A stretch of DNA of 64,000 bases from Haloferax litoreum (GTDB lineage: Archaea > Halobacteriota > Halobacteria > Halobacteriales > Haloferacaceae). Where the stretch lies: positions 1,860,001 through 1,924,000 of the forward strand of contig NZ_WKJO01000001.1 in assembly GCF_009674605.1 (NCBI RefSeq), given 5' to 3'. The notes under the pieces are model-generated. The model was not told the origin of the DNA. It saw only the letters and a program-made list of their open reading frames with translations, and searched no databases. Below are positions 32,116 to 41,134 of the stretch, in pieces. The first letter of the stretch is position 1. Each line of letters opens with the position of its first letter. The position numbers were made by a program, and so were the translations under genes.

Positions 32116-33720
32116 TTACTCGACGCTCGTCACGGTCCCGACGCCTTTCGACCGTCCCTCGCGGAAGACGAACCGCTGTCCTTCTTCGACGAAGTACGGC
32201 CGGAACTTGAACTCGACGCGGGTCTTCCCTGTGTCTCCGGGGAGGAGTTGCCCACCCTCGGGGTGGAAGATAGCCGCCTCGGAGACGGTTTCGAGGTGGA
32301 CGACCGGTTCGTAGCCCTCGCGGATACGCGTCGGGTGGTTGAGGACCATCACCTCCGCTTCGAACTCACGGACAGCGGTCGGTTCGGCGTCAGCCGGGAG
32401 CAACACCATCCCGCGTTCGACTGCCGACTCACGGACGCCTTTGAGGGCGATGCCGACGATGCGCCCGGCGTTCGCTCTGTCGACACGGTGGTAGTGCATC
32501 TCAATGGAGCGGACTTCGACCGCTCGGAACGACCCGTCTGCCATCGGGCCCAAGAGGAGAGAGTCGCCCGCTTCGACTGCACCGGAGTTGACGGTTCCGG
32601 AGGCGACTGCGCCGACACCGGTGACCGAGTACGTCCGGTCGATGTACATCTTGAAGTCGCCCTCTGCGGCGCTTCGCTTCGGGAGCGACTCGAACATGTG
32701 GTCGAGTTCCTCGATACCCGCCATCTCGACGGCGCTCGTCAGGACGATTGGGACGACGGATTCGCTAATCTCGTCGACAGCGGCCTCGACGCCGTGGCGT
32801 TCGACGCTGAGCGGGGTTCGGCCGACGTTACGGAGTAGTCGCTCGACATCGCGTTCGACGTCGTCGAGTCGTTCTTCGGAGACGGCGTCCGCCTTCGTGA
32901 TGGCGACTATCGTCGGCAGTTCCATGGCGAGGAGGATACCGAGGTGTTCTCGGGTCGTCCGCGTCGGCCCGTCGTCGGCGGCGACGACGAGGAGACCGTA
33001 ATCGAGTCGCTGCCCGACGAGGCCGCGAATCGTCGTCCGAAGCCACGGTTCGTGGCCGACGGTATCGACGAACGAGACCAGTCGGTCGGCCTCCTGAACG
33101 ATGTGCGCCCGATCGGACTTACGGTGCGGATTTCGCATGTGGACCGGGCCGTCGTCGGCGAACCCGTAGACTGCGTACGAGAGGTCGGCAGAGAGGCCGC
33201 GTTCGACTTCGTGCGGTTGCACGTCGAGGAACGACCGCGTCCCGCCGTTTCCGTCGTCCGCTTGGCCGGTCACGAGCGACCCCACGAGCGTGGACTTTCC
33301 GTGGTCGACGTGGCCGGCGGTACCGACGACGATGTGGTCGTCGTCCACGTCGAGCATCGCCCCCTCGCGGATGGTCGCGACGCCGACGAGACCACGTTCG
33401 GCGCTCTCGCCGACGCCCCACGTCTCGACGTCTTCGATGTGGGCACCCGCCTCTTCGGCGAGTAAGGAGAGGACGTCCATCGTCTCGGAGAAGTCGTCCG
33501 GCGAGATGCCGGCGATTCCGCCGTCGTCGGTGACGCCGACAACGTACGTCGCGACTCCGTCACCGGAGAGCACTCTGTGTCGGAGTTGGGCCGCGAGCGA
33601 CTCCATCCGACCATCTGCCAAATGAACGGCACGAGTGAGGCGTTCTTTGAACTCGACGTTGCCGCCTTCTTCCTCACCGCGCTCGAGGGCCTCGTTCAGG
33701 AGAGCCCGGTCAGCGCTCAT
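32116..33720 (-). CDS. GTPBP1-like translational GTPase
   Basis: I chose the ATG at 33720 (MSADRALLNEALERGEEEGG). In the 534-residue protein, an N-terminal domain of about 125 residues precedes the EF-Tu-type G domain. G1 is GTAGHVDHGKST, G3 VDTVGHEPW and G4 ITKAD. Domains II and III follow (YIDRTYSVTGVGAVASGTVN and the ending RFVFREGRSKGVGTVTSVE). This is the archaeal/eukaryal GTPBP1/GTPBP2 group, related to EF1A/SelB and linked in eukaryotes to ribosome rescue and RNA decay. The substrate complex is unknown. It converges with the mch operon (6 bp gap). Confidence 0.85.
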   Translation of the reverse strand: MSADRALLNEALERGEEEGGNVEFKERLTRAVHLADGRMESLAAQLRHRVLSGDGVATYVVGVTDDGGIAGISPDDFSETMDVLSLLAEEAGAHIEDVETWGVGESAERGLVGVATIREGAMLDVDDDHIVVGTAGHVDHGKSTLVGSLVTGQADDGNGGTRSFLDVQPHEVERGLSADLSYAVYGFADDGPVHMRNPHRKSDRAHIVQEADRLVSFVDTVGHEPWLRTTIRGLVGQRLDYGLLVVAADDGPTRTTREHLGILLAMELPTIVAITKADAVSEERLDDVERDVERLLRNVGRTPLSVERHGVEAAVDEISESVVPIVLTSAVEMAGIEELDHMFESLPKRSAAEGDFKMYIDRTYSVTGVGAVASGTVNSGAVEAGDSLLLGPMADGSFRAVEVRSIEMHYHRVDRANAGRIVGIALKGVRESAVERGMVLLPADAEPTAVREFEAEVMVLNHPTRIREGYEPVVHLETVSEAAIFHPEGGQLLPGDTGKTRVEFKFRPYFVEEGQRFVFREGRSKGVGTVTSVE

Positions 33721-33864
33721 GGGCGGCCGTAGGAAACCAACCGTGAAAACGCTTTCCGCGGTAGTGGTTACCATGTTAATATCACTCAACAGAGACGACA
33801 GACTCCTCAGTGGGCTATCTGGGCGTCACGAGACACGCCGAATCGCGTGGCGTTCAGACTGAGG

Positions 33865-34416
33865 TCACTCCGACAGGCGCTCGTAGGCCCGCGTGACGCG
33901 CTTGAACGCCTCTTCGTCCCCTGTCTTCGAGTCTGGGTGCGTCTCTTTGACGCGTTCTCGGTACGCCTGCTTTACATCCGCGGCGGTGGCGTCGGCGTCG
34001 AGTCCGAGGGTTCGGAGTGCCTCTTGCTTGCTCACGGCGTTTTTGGGCGGGCGTACCCGCTGGTATTCACGCCGCCGGCGATTCTGCCCACCACCGTCTC
34101 CAAAGCGCCCTGCTCCCGGTCCCTGCCGTGGGTCGCCGCGGGGGCCTGCACCGAATCCACCGGTCGTTTGGCGACTCGCCCGCCGCCGTTCCGACTGGAA
34201 CCCCACGCGGCCAGTGCTCGCTCGGGCACGGGTTCGGCGGAATCGTTCCTCTAACCGCCCGCTGACGTGGGAGTACATGAAGTACGTCGTCGCGCCGAAC
34301 GGGACGGCGACGAACAGGATGAGTAACTGGCGGTACGCGAAGGCCAGCACGACGAGGAGCATGGTGATGCCCGCGAACACCGCAGCGAGGCCCATGACGA
34401 GTCGGTCCCGGTCCAC
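33865..34416 (-). CDS. Membrane-anchored DnaJ-domain protein
   Basis: This is a 183-residue protein. Two adjacent hydrophobic segments at 7-45 (LVMGLAAVFAGITMLLVVLA and YRQLLILFVAVPFGATTYF) anchor it. A basic, Arg/Gly-rich linker is followed by a C-terminal J domain (about 130-183): EALRTLGLDADATAADVKQA, YRERVKETHPDSKTGDEEAF. The HPD tripeptide is intact, so it should stimulate a DnaK/Hsp70 near the membrane. The client is unknown. Confidence 0.85.
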   Translation of the reverse strand: MDRDRLVMGLAAVFAGITMLLVVLAFAYRQLLILFVAVPFGATTYFMYSHVSGRLEERFRRTRARASTGRVGFQSERRRASRQTTGGFGAGPRGDPRQGPGAGRFGDGGGQNRRRREYQRVRPPKNAVSKQEALRTLGLDADATAADVKQAYRERVKETHPDSKTGDEEAFKRVTRAYERLSE

Positions 34417-34548
34417 GAACGTACTATGGCGCGCACCCCAGTAAACGTCTCGCTGGTGTGGGTGCGGGCCTCCGCGGACCGCGGTGGTTCGACACGTCCC
34501 GCACAGTCACGGGAAACGGTGATACGGCCGGTCCACGTTGCCACAGAT

Positions 34549-34668
34549 ATGAGTGACTCGGCGACCGACGACAGAGACGATGGGTTCGTGTGTGACGTGT
34601 GCGGTCGGACGTTCGACACGAGAGCGGAACGACTCGAACACCTTCGCTCGGAAGGACTCGTCGACTGA
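34549..34668 (+). CDS. Mini C2H2-like zinc finger protein (39 residues)
   Basis: I chose the ATG at 34549 (MSDSATDDRDDGFVCDVCGR). The finger is C-x2-C-x3-F...L-x2-H (VCDVCGRTFDTRAERLEHLR). Only one His is present where a classical finger has two; the chain ends SEGLVD. It is a member of the tiny zinc-finger proteins common in haloarchaea. A nucleic acid or protein-binding role is possible. Confidence 0.6.
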   Translation: MSDSATDDRDDGFVCDVCGRTFDTRAERLEHLRSEGLVD

Positions 34669-34697
34669 GTCCGCGAGAAGTCGACAGCGAACGTCCT

Positions 34698-35495
34698 TCA
34701 GCGGAACTGGTTGAGACGGGTCTTGAGTCGTTTTGCCGCTTGCCCGGCGGCCTTGTCGAAGTGTTCGTCTTGGCCCTCGCCGGCGAAGATGATGCCGCGC
34801 GACGAGTTCACGAGGCCGACGCCGTCGGCGAGGCCGAACTCGACTGCCGCTTCCGCGTCGCCACCCTGTGCGCCGACGCCGGGGACGAGGAACGGCAGGT
34901 CGGGAACCTGTTCGCGGATGTGTTCTAACTCGTCGGGACCCGTCGCGCCGACGACGAGGCCGACGTTCCCGTGTTCGTTCCAGAGGTCACAGAGCGCCGC
35001 GACGCGTTCGTAGAGCGGTTCGCCCGACGCGAGTTCGAGCGACTGGAGGTCTGACCCGCCGGGGTTCGAGGTTCGACAGAGGACGAACACACCCTTGTCT
35101 TCCCGGTCGAGGAACGGTTGGATGGAGTCGCGGCCCATGTAGGGATTGACGGTGATGGCGTCCGCGTAATCGAGTATCTCGGAGTATTTTCGGGTCGTGT
35201 TGCCGATGTCGGCGCGCTTGGCGTCGAGGAGGACGGGGACGCCTTTCCCGTGTGCGTAGGCGATGGTCTCGCGGAGCGAACGCCACCCGTCGGCATCTTC
35301 GTAGAACGCCGCGTTCGGCTTGTAGGCCGCCGCGTGCTCGTGGGTCGCGTCGATGATGCGTCGATTGAACGCCCACCGCGGGAGGTCCTTGTCGAGGAGG
35401 TGTTCGGGGATGCGGTCGATGTCGGCGTCGAGGCCGACCGAGACGACGCTGTTCACCTTCTCGATGCGGTCGTGGAGGTCGTCGAAGAAGCCCAT
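34698..35495 (-). CDS. pyrF: Orotidine 5'-phosphate decarboxylase (type 2)
   Basis: This 265-residue TIM-barrel enzyme catalyses the last step of UMP synthesis. The catalytic motif is LLDAKRADIGNT with Lys at about 93 and the Asp of RAD. VSVGLDADIDRIPEHL is the N-terminal phosphate/substrate strand. ITVNPYMGRDSIQPF, PGVGAQGGD and NSSRGIIFAGEG are late loops of the long (PyrF type 2) subfamily. The gene stands alone. Confidence 0.93.
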   Translation of the reverse strand: MGFFDDLHDRIEKVNSVVSVGLDADIDRIPEHLLDKDLPRWAFNRRIIDATHEHAAAYKPNAAFYEDADGWRSLRETIAYAHGKGVPVLLDAKRADIGNTTRKYSEILDYADAITVNPYMGRDSIQPFLDREDKGVFVLCRTSNPGGSDLQSLELASGEPLYERVAALCDLWNEHGNVGLVVGATGPDELEHIREQVPDLPFLVPGVGAQGGDAEAAVEFGLADGVGLVNSSRGIIFAGEGQDEHFDKAAGQAAKRLKTRLNQFR

Positions 35496-35561
35496 TGCCC
35501 GCGAGTGCGACGACCGGGAGTAAGGGGTTTTCCCTTCGGGACGGCCGAAGTCAGTCGTCCG

Positions 35562-36482
35562 CTACAATCCCGCTTCGAAGAAGAACACCACCGCGTCGGT
35601 ACTCACAATCAGTGAGATGTACGCGAGCGCCGGCACGAAGAGCGACCGAGTTCGTTCGTGGGCGTAAGCGGCGATACCGAGGACGAGAGCGTGCGAGAGG
35701 ACGAACAGTGCGACGGCAACCGACCCGATTGTGACGAGTTCGGACCCGATGACGACGACGACGAATCCGAGGGCGGGGACGTAACAGAGCACACGTGTCC
35801 AGTCACGTGTCGTGCGCACGGAGACAGTCAGCGCGACACCGAGCAGAAGCAGGAACACCGCGGCGGCGGCGAGTCGGCCGACGTTGGGAACGAAGACCAG
35901 TCCGCGGTTCACGTTCACGAGCACGAACACCGTCGTCACCGTCGTCGCGGCGATAGCCACTCGGTCGGTTGCGACGCGCCGAAAGCTCGACTGGACGAAG
36001 ACGTGCGAGACGAGTACGAGGACGGGGACACCGACGACGAGTTCCAACCCGGTGAGTGGGAACACCGCCGCGAGGGTCGCATCAGCACCGTACCCAGTCT
36101 TCGTGAGCGACCCGTACGTGACGCCCGTGACGGAACCAACCAGTTTCGTCGCACCGACGAGGACCGCAGGACCGAGTACGGTGAGAGCGATGACTCCGGC
36201 GTCACTGGCCGATGGACCGGTCGATGGAACGTCGATGTCACGGACGCTGGTGTACACACTGGCGTACACCGTGAGGCCGGCGAGTAGGATGCCACCGGTG
36301 ACGAGACTGCCGACGAGGATACCCCCGCGTCGAAGGAGCGGCTGTGCCACTCCCGAGGCGGTCGTGTCGACGAAGAACTGCCAGAGAGCCACGCCCAGAA
36401 GCGCGGCCACGACGAACCCAGCCTCGACGGCGAGCGAGGCGCTCGATTCGGCGGAGGAATTGACAGATGACCTGAACGACAT
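35562..36482 (-). CDS. Polytopic membrane protein, unknown function
   Basis: This 306-residue protein has about eight hydrophobic segments: VVAALLGVALWQFFVDT, GILVGSLVTGGILLAGLTVY, VIALTVLGPAVLVGATKLVG, LVVGVPVLVLVSHVFV, VAIAATTVTTVFVLV, AAVFLLLLGVALTVSV, VLCYVPALGFVVVVIGSELV and VALFVLSHALVLGIAAYA. Loops are short and there is no recognised catalytic motif. The family is not identified; it may be a haloarchaea-specific membrane protein. It follows the MFS gene by 36 bp on the same strand. Confidence 0.7.
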   Translation of the reverse strand: MSFRSSVNSSAESSASLAVEAGFVVAALLGVALWQFFVDTTASGVAQPLLRRGGILVGSLVTGGILLAGLTVYASVYTSVRDIDVPSTGPSASDAGVIALTVLGPAVLVGATKLVGSVTGVTYGSLTKTGYGADATLAAVFPLTGLELVVGVPVLVLVSHVFVQSSFRRVATDRVAIAATTVTTVFVLVNVNRGLVFVPNVGRLAAAAVFLLLLGVALTVSVRTTRDWTRVLCYVPALGFVVVVIGSELVTIGSVAVALFVLSHALVLGIAAYAHERTRSLFVPALAYISLIVSTDAVVFFFEAGL

Positions 36483-36518
36483 GGTTCTCGTTCAGATGGC
36501 TGTGATATGAATCTACGG

Positions 36519-37700
36519 TCACACCGGCCGTTCGACCGTCCACAACACCGCCGACCCGACGAGGAGGACCCCGCCGAACGCGGCGAGCGCACCGGTCGGA
36601 GAAACCGCGTCTGCAACGACGCCACCGGCGAGTTCGAACGGGACGACAGCGAGCGAGTAGAGCATTCCGGCGGCCGAAAGGACCGTCGCGCGGCCGACGG
36701 AATCGACCCGGTCGTTGACGTACTGGTTCCCGAGGACGACAGACGAGTTCGTGACGGCGCGCGCGACGATGAACGCGGGGAAGGCAAGCGGGCCGAACAG
36801 CGGGAGCGACCCGAAGGCGAGTGCGACGAGGACGGGTGCGACGAGGAACCACCGACGAATCCCGATTCGGTCACGAATCCACCCGGCACGGTAACTCGCG
36901 GCGGCGGCAGCGAGCGAGAAGACGGCGTAGGAGGCGCTCACCGCCGTATTCGTCGCAGATTCGGGAACGCCCAGACCGAGTGCCACGTCGCGGACGATTG
37001 GCTGGTCGAAGATGTACGCCATGTTGACGACGCCGAACAGGAGCGCGAAGTAGACCACGAACCCCCGGAGGGGTGGGCGCGTCAACTTCTCGCGGATGAC
37101 GCGAACGGCTTTCTTCGGGGTGAACCCGTCTCCATCGCTCCCCGTCTCCGGGACCGAGAGGAGAATCGGAATCCCGAGAGCCGTGATGGCCGCCGTCGCG
37201 AAGAACGGAACCGAGTAGTTCGTCGCATCGGCGATGACACCGCCTGCGAGCGTGGTCACCGCGCCGATAGCGAGGCCGACGCCGGTCGCTCTCCCGCGAA
37301 CGTTCGCAAACTCCTGTGTCTCGTCGGTCTCACCGAGCAAGTCGTAGAGCCACGCGTCGTCGCTCCCGGACCGAAAAGTCTGACCGACTGCCCACGTGCC
37401 GTAGACGACAGCGAACTGGAGAAACGTGGACGAGAGGCCCATCGCCACTGTCGAGACGGCGATGATTGCCGTTCCGAGCGCCATCGCCGAGCGACGGCCG
37501 AGTCGGTCGCCGACGTATCCCGTCGGAATCTCGCTGGCGACGAGGGCAAGCCACCAGACGCTGTTGAGTGCGCCGACCTCGGCGAACGAGAGACCGCGTG
37601 ACCGGACGAACAGAATCCAGATTGCGGCCGTAAAGGAGACGAACTCGGTCGTCTTGTAGGCGTAGTATTTCGCGACTGGAGAGCGGAGACCCGTCTGCAT
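36519..37700 (-). CDS. MFS transporter
   Basis: This 393-residue protein has the twelve-helix major facilitator layout. The start MQTGLRSPVAKYYAYKTTEF leads into TM1. The cytoplasmic loop 2-3 motif is G-Y-V-G-D-R-L-G-R-R (EIPTGYVGDRLGRRSAMALG). The second half has the weaker counterpart AGWIRDRIGIRRWFLVAP. The substrate is unknown. The start codon abuts the stop of the amidohydrolase with no gap, so the two probably work on a shared compound. Confidence 0.88.
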   Translation of the reverse strand: MQTGLRSPVAKYYAYKTTEFVSFTAAIWILFVRSRGLSFAEVGALNSVWWLALVASEIPTGYVGDRLGRRSAMALGTAIIAVSTVAMGLSSTFLQFAVVYGTWAVGQTFRSGSDDAWLYDLLGETDETQEFANVRGRATGVGLAIGAVTTLAGGVIADATNYSVPFFATAAITALGIPILLSVPETGSDGDGFTPKKAVRVIREKLTRPPLRGFVVYFALLFGVVNMAYIFDQPIVRDVALGLGVPESATNTAVSASYAVFSLAAAAASYRAGWIRDRIGIRRWFLVAPVLVALAFGSLPLFGPLAFPAFIVARAVTNSSVVLGNQYVNDRVDSVGRATVLSAAGMLYSLAVVPFELAGGVVADAVSPTGALAAFGGVLLVGSAVLWTVERPV

Positions 37701-39248
37701 TCAGTCGCGTGCCTCGAAGACGACACGTCCGTCGACGATGGTCATCGCGACGCCGATGTCGCGAATTGACTCCGACTCCCACGGCGACTCGTCGAGGACG
37801 ACGAAGTCGGCAGCGTACCCCGGTGCGATAGTGCCCAGTCGGTCTTCGTCGAACCCGGCGTAGGCCCCGCCCGAGGTGTAGGCCCGGAGCGCTTCGGTCA
37901 CAGTGAGCGACTGCTCGGGGTTCGGGTGGTCGGTGGCGAGGTCGATGCCGAGGAGTGGTCCGAGCGGCATGCAGTCACTACCGAACGCGAGGTTCACACC
38001 GGCGTCGAGGAGGTCACGGTAGCGGTTCGTCTGGAGGCGTCGGTCCCCGAGTCGCGCGTCGTAGAGGCCGTCTTCGCCGGCCCACTTCAGGAAGTTCGGT
38101 TGGACGGAGGCGACGACGCCTGTGTCAGCGAATCGGTCGAGTGCTTCGTCGGAGGCGAGTTCGACGTGTTCGACACGGTGGCGAGCAGTGCCGGGGTCGG
38201 CCGTCTCCGCGTAGGCGTCGAGGACGGTGTCGATTGCGTCGTCGCCGATGGCGTGCGCCGTGAGTTGGTAGCCCGCGTCGTCTGCCTCGGCGACGAGTTC
38301 GTGGAGTTCGTCTGGTGCGACGACCCACTGTCCAGTCTCGTCGGGGGCGTCTGCGTACGGTTCAGTGACTTTCGCGGTTCGCCCGCCGAAACTACCGTCA
38401 GTGAACGTCTTGATGGCACCAGTCTGGACGAGTCCGTCACCGTGGTTCGTCCGAAGGCCGACTTCGTGGAGAGACGCGAAGTGGTCAGACCAGTAGTTGA
38501 TTCGGACTCGAAGGTCCAACTCGCCTGCCTCGGCGAGGTCACGATAGACCTCGGGCGCGCGAGACCCACGGACCATGTCGTGGACGCCGGTGACGCCGCG
38601 GGCGGTAGCGTACTCCTGTGCGGCGCGGACGAGTCTGGTCATCTCGTCTCGGTCCGGTTCGGTCGCGTCCCAGAGTACGTCGACCGCCTCTTCGACGATG
38701 ACGCCCGTCGGTTCTCCGTCTTCGTCGTCACTGTCAGTCTGGACGCCTTCGGCGGCCATCCGGTCGCCGTACCGGTCGAGGACGACTGAGTTCACGCCGG
38801 CAGTGTGGAGGTCTTCGCGGAAGGCGACGACAGGAGCGGTTTCGGAGACTGAGTCGAGGTCGTCGCGAGTGAGGTAGCGCGACTCGTCCCACGTGCTTTC
38901 GTCGTAGCCGAATCCGAGAACCCACGCTCCGTCGTCCACTTCCGATGCGCGGTCTTCGAGCAGTGAGACCGCATCGGCGACCGAGTCCGCCTTCGAGAGG
39001 TCGGCGTGGACGAGCGACCGGCCGACCATCGGGAGATGCGTGTGGGCGTCGACGAATCCGGGGAGGACGACTCGGCCGTCGCAATCGATAACCCGCGTCT
39101 CGACGCCGACGAGCAGTTCCACGTCGAACGCACGGCCGACACGGACGATTTCACCGCCGCGGATAGCGACCGCTTCGTGCGTCTCGTCCGGTGATTCGAG
39201 CGTGTGTACCGCCGCGTTCGTCAGTACGAGGTCCGCTGCCGCAGTCAT
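37701..39248 (-). CDS. Amidohydrolase (YtcJ-like)
   Basis: I chose the ATG at 39248 (MTAAADLVLTNAAVHTLESP) over a much longer in-frame extension that crosses hmgA on the other strand. The 515-residue protein has the amidohydrolase metal site VVLPGFVDAHTHLPMVG (HxH), an AHAIGDDAID strand, RHRVEHVELASDEAL and the late FGSDCMPLGP Asp. This order matches the YtcJ/NfdA group of metal-dependent hydrolases, which act on N-substituted formamides and similar C-N bonds. The true substrate is unknown. It forms an operon with the MFS transporter directly downstream. Confidence 0.85.
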   Translation of the reverse strand: MTAAADLVLTNAAVHTLESPDETHEAVAIRGGEIVRVGRAFDVELLVGVETRVIDCDGRVVLPGFVDAHTHLPMVGRSLVHADLSKADSVADAVSLLEDRASEVDDGAWVLGFGYDESTWDESRYLTRDDLDSVSETAPVVAFREDLHTAGVNSVVLDRYGDRMAAEGVQTDSDDEDGEPTGVIVEEAVDVLWDATEPDRDEMTRLVRAAQEYATARGVTGVHDMVRGSRAPEVYRDLAEAGELDLRVRINYWSDHFASLHEVGLRTNHGDGLVQTGAIKTFTDGSFGGRTAKVTEPYADAPDETGQWVVAPDELHELVAEADDAGYQLTAHAIGDDAIDTVLDAYAETADPGTARHRVEHVELASDEALDRFADTGVVASVQPNFLKWAGEDGLYDARLGDRRLQTNRYRDLLDAGVNLAFGSDCMPLGPLLGIDLATDHPNPEQSLTVTEALRAYTSGGAYAGFDEDRLGTIAPGYAADFVVLDESPWESESIRDIGVAMTIVDGRVVFEARD

Positions 39249-39356
39249 ACCTTCGACCCCGACGCGGGAGGCCAAAATCGTTCGGGATGGGGAGGGACCG
39301 GCCGGGTCGCTCGAAGAACCGGAAACCGTTAGGGCCGGCGCGGGAAACGTCGGAGC

Positions 39357-40568
39357 ATGACAGACGCCGCGTCCCTCGCCGACCGCGTTCGGGAGGGCGA
39401 ACTCCGCCTCCACGAACTCGAAGCACACGCCGACGCCGACGTCGCCGCCGAAGCACGCCGCCTCCTCGTCGAAGAGCAGTCGGGTGCCTCGCTCGACGCC
39501 GTTGGCAACTACGGCTTCCCCGCGGAGGCCGCCGAAACGGCTATCGAGAACATGGTCGGTACCATCCAGGTACCGCTGGGTGTCGCCGGTCCCGTCACCG
39601 TGAATGGGGCCGCCGTCTCCGAGGAGAAGTACCTGCCGCTGGCGACGACCGAAGGCGCACTCCTCGCGTCGGTCAACCGCGGGTGTTCGGTCATCAACAG
39701 CGCTGGCGGTGCGACCGCGCGTGTTCTCAAGTCCGGGATGACTCGTGCACCAGTCTTCCGCGTCGCCGACGTGGCCGAGGCCGAAGCACTCGTCTCGTGG
39801 ACCCGCGACAACTTCGAGGCGCTGAAAGAGGCCGCCGAGGAGACGACGAATCACGGCGAACTCCTCGACGTGACGCCGTACGTCGTCGGGAACTCCGTCT
39901 ACCTGCGGTTCCGGTACGACTCGAAAGACGCGATGGGAATGAACATGGTCACCATCGCCACCGAGGCGGCCTGTGACGTGGTCGAATCCGAGACCACCGG
40001 GTCGCTCGTCGCCCTCTCGGGGAATCTCTGTACCGACAAGAAACCCGCCGCCATCAACGCCGTCGAAGGCCGCGGCCGAAGCGTCACCGCCGACGTTCGC
40101 ATCCCGCGCGACGTCGTCGAAGAACGGCTCCACACCACGCCCGAGGCCATCGCCGAACTCAACACACGCAAGAACCTCGTTGGGTCTGCGAAGGCCGCGA
40201 GTCTCGGCTTCAACGCCCACGTCGCCAACGTCGTGGCCGCGATGTTCCTCGCTACCGGGCAGGACGAAGCGCAAGTCGTCGAAGGTGCGAACGCTATCAC
40301 GACGGCCGAGGTCCAAGACGGCGACCTATACGTGTCGGTGTCGCTCGCCTCACTCGAAGTCGGAACCATCGGTGGCGGGACGAAACTGCCGACGCAGGCC
40401 GAAGGCCTCGACATCCTCGGCATCCGTGGCGGTGGCGACCCTGCGGGGTCGAACGCCGACGCCCTCGCCGAGTGTATCGCCGTCGGGTCACTCGCCGGCG
40501 AACTCTCGCTCCTCTCTGCGCTCGCGTCGCGGCACCTTTCGAGCGCCCACGCGAAACTCGGTCGGTAA
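39357..40568 (+). CDS. hmgA: Hydroxymethylglutaryl-CoA reductase (NADPH), class I
   Basis: This 403-residue enzyme makes mevalonate for archaeal ether lipids and is the target of mevinolin in haloarchaea. Motifs are ENMVGTIQVPLGVAGP (CoA site), LATTEGALLASVNRG with the catalytic Glu, DAMGMNMVTIATEAA (NADPH), GNLCTDKKPAAIN with the catalytic Lys, and GTIGGGTKLPTQAE. The C-terminal helix (LASRHLSSAHAKLGR) holds the His. A fragment copy of this gene's 3' end lies about 0.4 kb downstream. Confidence 0.95.
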   Translation: MTDAASLADRVREGELRLHELEAHADADVAAEARRLLVEEQSGASLDAVGNYGFPAEAAETAIENMVGTIQVPLGVAGPVTVNGAAVSEEKYLPLATTEGALLASVNRGCSVINSAGGATARVLKSGMTRAPVFRVADVAEAEALVSWTRDNFEALKEAAEETTNHGELLDVTPYVVGNSVYLRFRYDSKDAMGMNMVTIATEAACDVVESETTGSLVALSGNLCTDKKPAAINAVEGRGRSVTADVRIPRDVVEERLHTTPEAIAELNTRKNLVGSAKAASLGFNAHVANVVAAMFLATGQDEAQVVEGANAITTAEVQDGDLYVSVSLASLEVGTIGGGTKLPTQAEGLDILGIRGGGDPAGSNADALAECIAVGSLAGELSLLSALASRHLSSAHAKLGR

Positions 40569-40694
40569 CTGGGTTTCGCCGAGAACTGTTGTCACCTGAC
40601 GGTGGCGCTGCTGTGAGCGTCCCGGTCTCTCGGGGCGTCTCGCCCCAACTGTCCGACTCGCGGACGATTTTCACACCCTCAGAATATCGGTTCA

Positions 40695-40701
40695 ATTTAT
40701 A
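40695..40701 (+). promoter_or_regulatory. TATA-like box of the 53-residue Cys-containing ORF
   Basis: ATTTATA is centred about 28 bp before the ATG at 40726, the spacing of a leaderless transcript. Confidence 0.5.
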
Positions 40702-40725
40702 GTTGTGCCACGGCGAGTCACGAGC

Positions 40726-40887
40726 ATGTTTACCATGTCAAGCACTGATTTCAGTGTACACATGCGGGGGTGCGAGGAAGCAGGTTCGACCATCCCGATT
40801 ACGGACCTTCCGGACGAAGTCACCTCACTGGACGACCTCGAGTGCACGTGCTGGGACGAGTTCGACTCGTTCGACGAACTCCAGTAG
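40726..40887 (+). CDS. Small acidic Cys-containing protein (53 residues)
   Basis: I chose the ATG at 40726 (MFTMSSTDFSVHMRGCEEAG) because a TATA-like box lies at leaderless distance; a GTG at 40705 is also in frame. The protein has one Cys in the first half and a C-x-C-W pair in the second (DDLECTCWDEFDSFDELQ) and is strongly acidic. No family is recognised. It lies between hmgA and a degenerate copy of the hmgA 3' end, and may have come with that rearrangement. Confidence 0.6.
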   Translation: MFTMSSTDFSVHMRGCEEAGSTIPITDLPDEVTSLDDLECTCWDEFDSFDELQ

Positions 40888-40904
40888 ACTCGTCCCGTCT
40901 GTCG

Positions 40905-41000
40905 GGTGCCGGCAAACGCCGATGTTCTCTCCGAGTGTTGGCCGTCGGGTCACTCGCCCACGAACTCACACTCCTCTCTGCACGCACGTCGAACTGGGTC
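40905..41000 (+). pseudogene. Degenerate fragment of the hmgA 3' end
   Basis: AACGCCGATGTTCTCTCCGAGTGT, given here in two parts as AACGCCGATGTTCTC and TCCGAGTGT, matches hmgA (AACGCCGACGCCCTC, GCCGAGTGT). GCCGTCGGGTCACTCGCC is identical in both, and CGAACTC-x-C-x-CTCCTCTCTGC and CGTCG also match. The corresponding hmgA region is about 40455-40535. The translated remnant AVGSLAHELTLLSA parallels AVGSLAGELSLLSA. It has no start and cannot be functional. Confidence 0.8.
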
Positions 41001-41134
41001 GGCAACCCAATCCCGGAATTGCCGATTTCTGTACCTAGAGGCCTGCTATCTGGTTTTTTGACCGTTAAACGTCCCCATGAAATGAGAACCGAGTCTTCGC
41101 TTGAAGCCTACACCTCACGTACATACAGGTCGCA

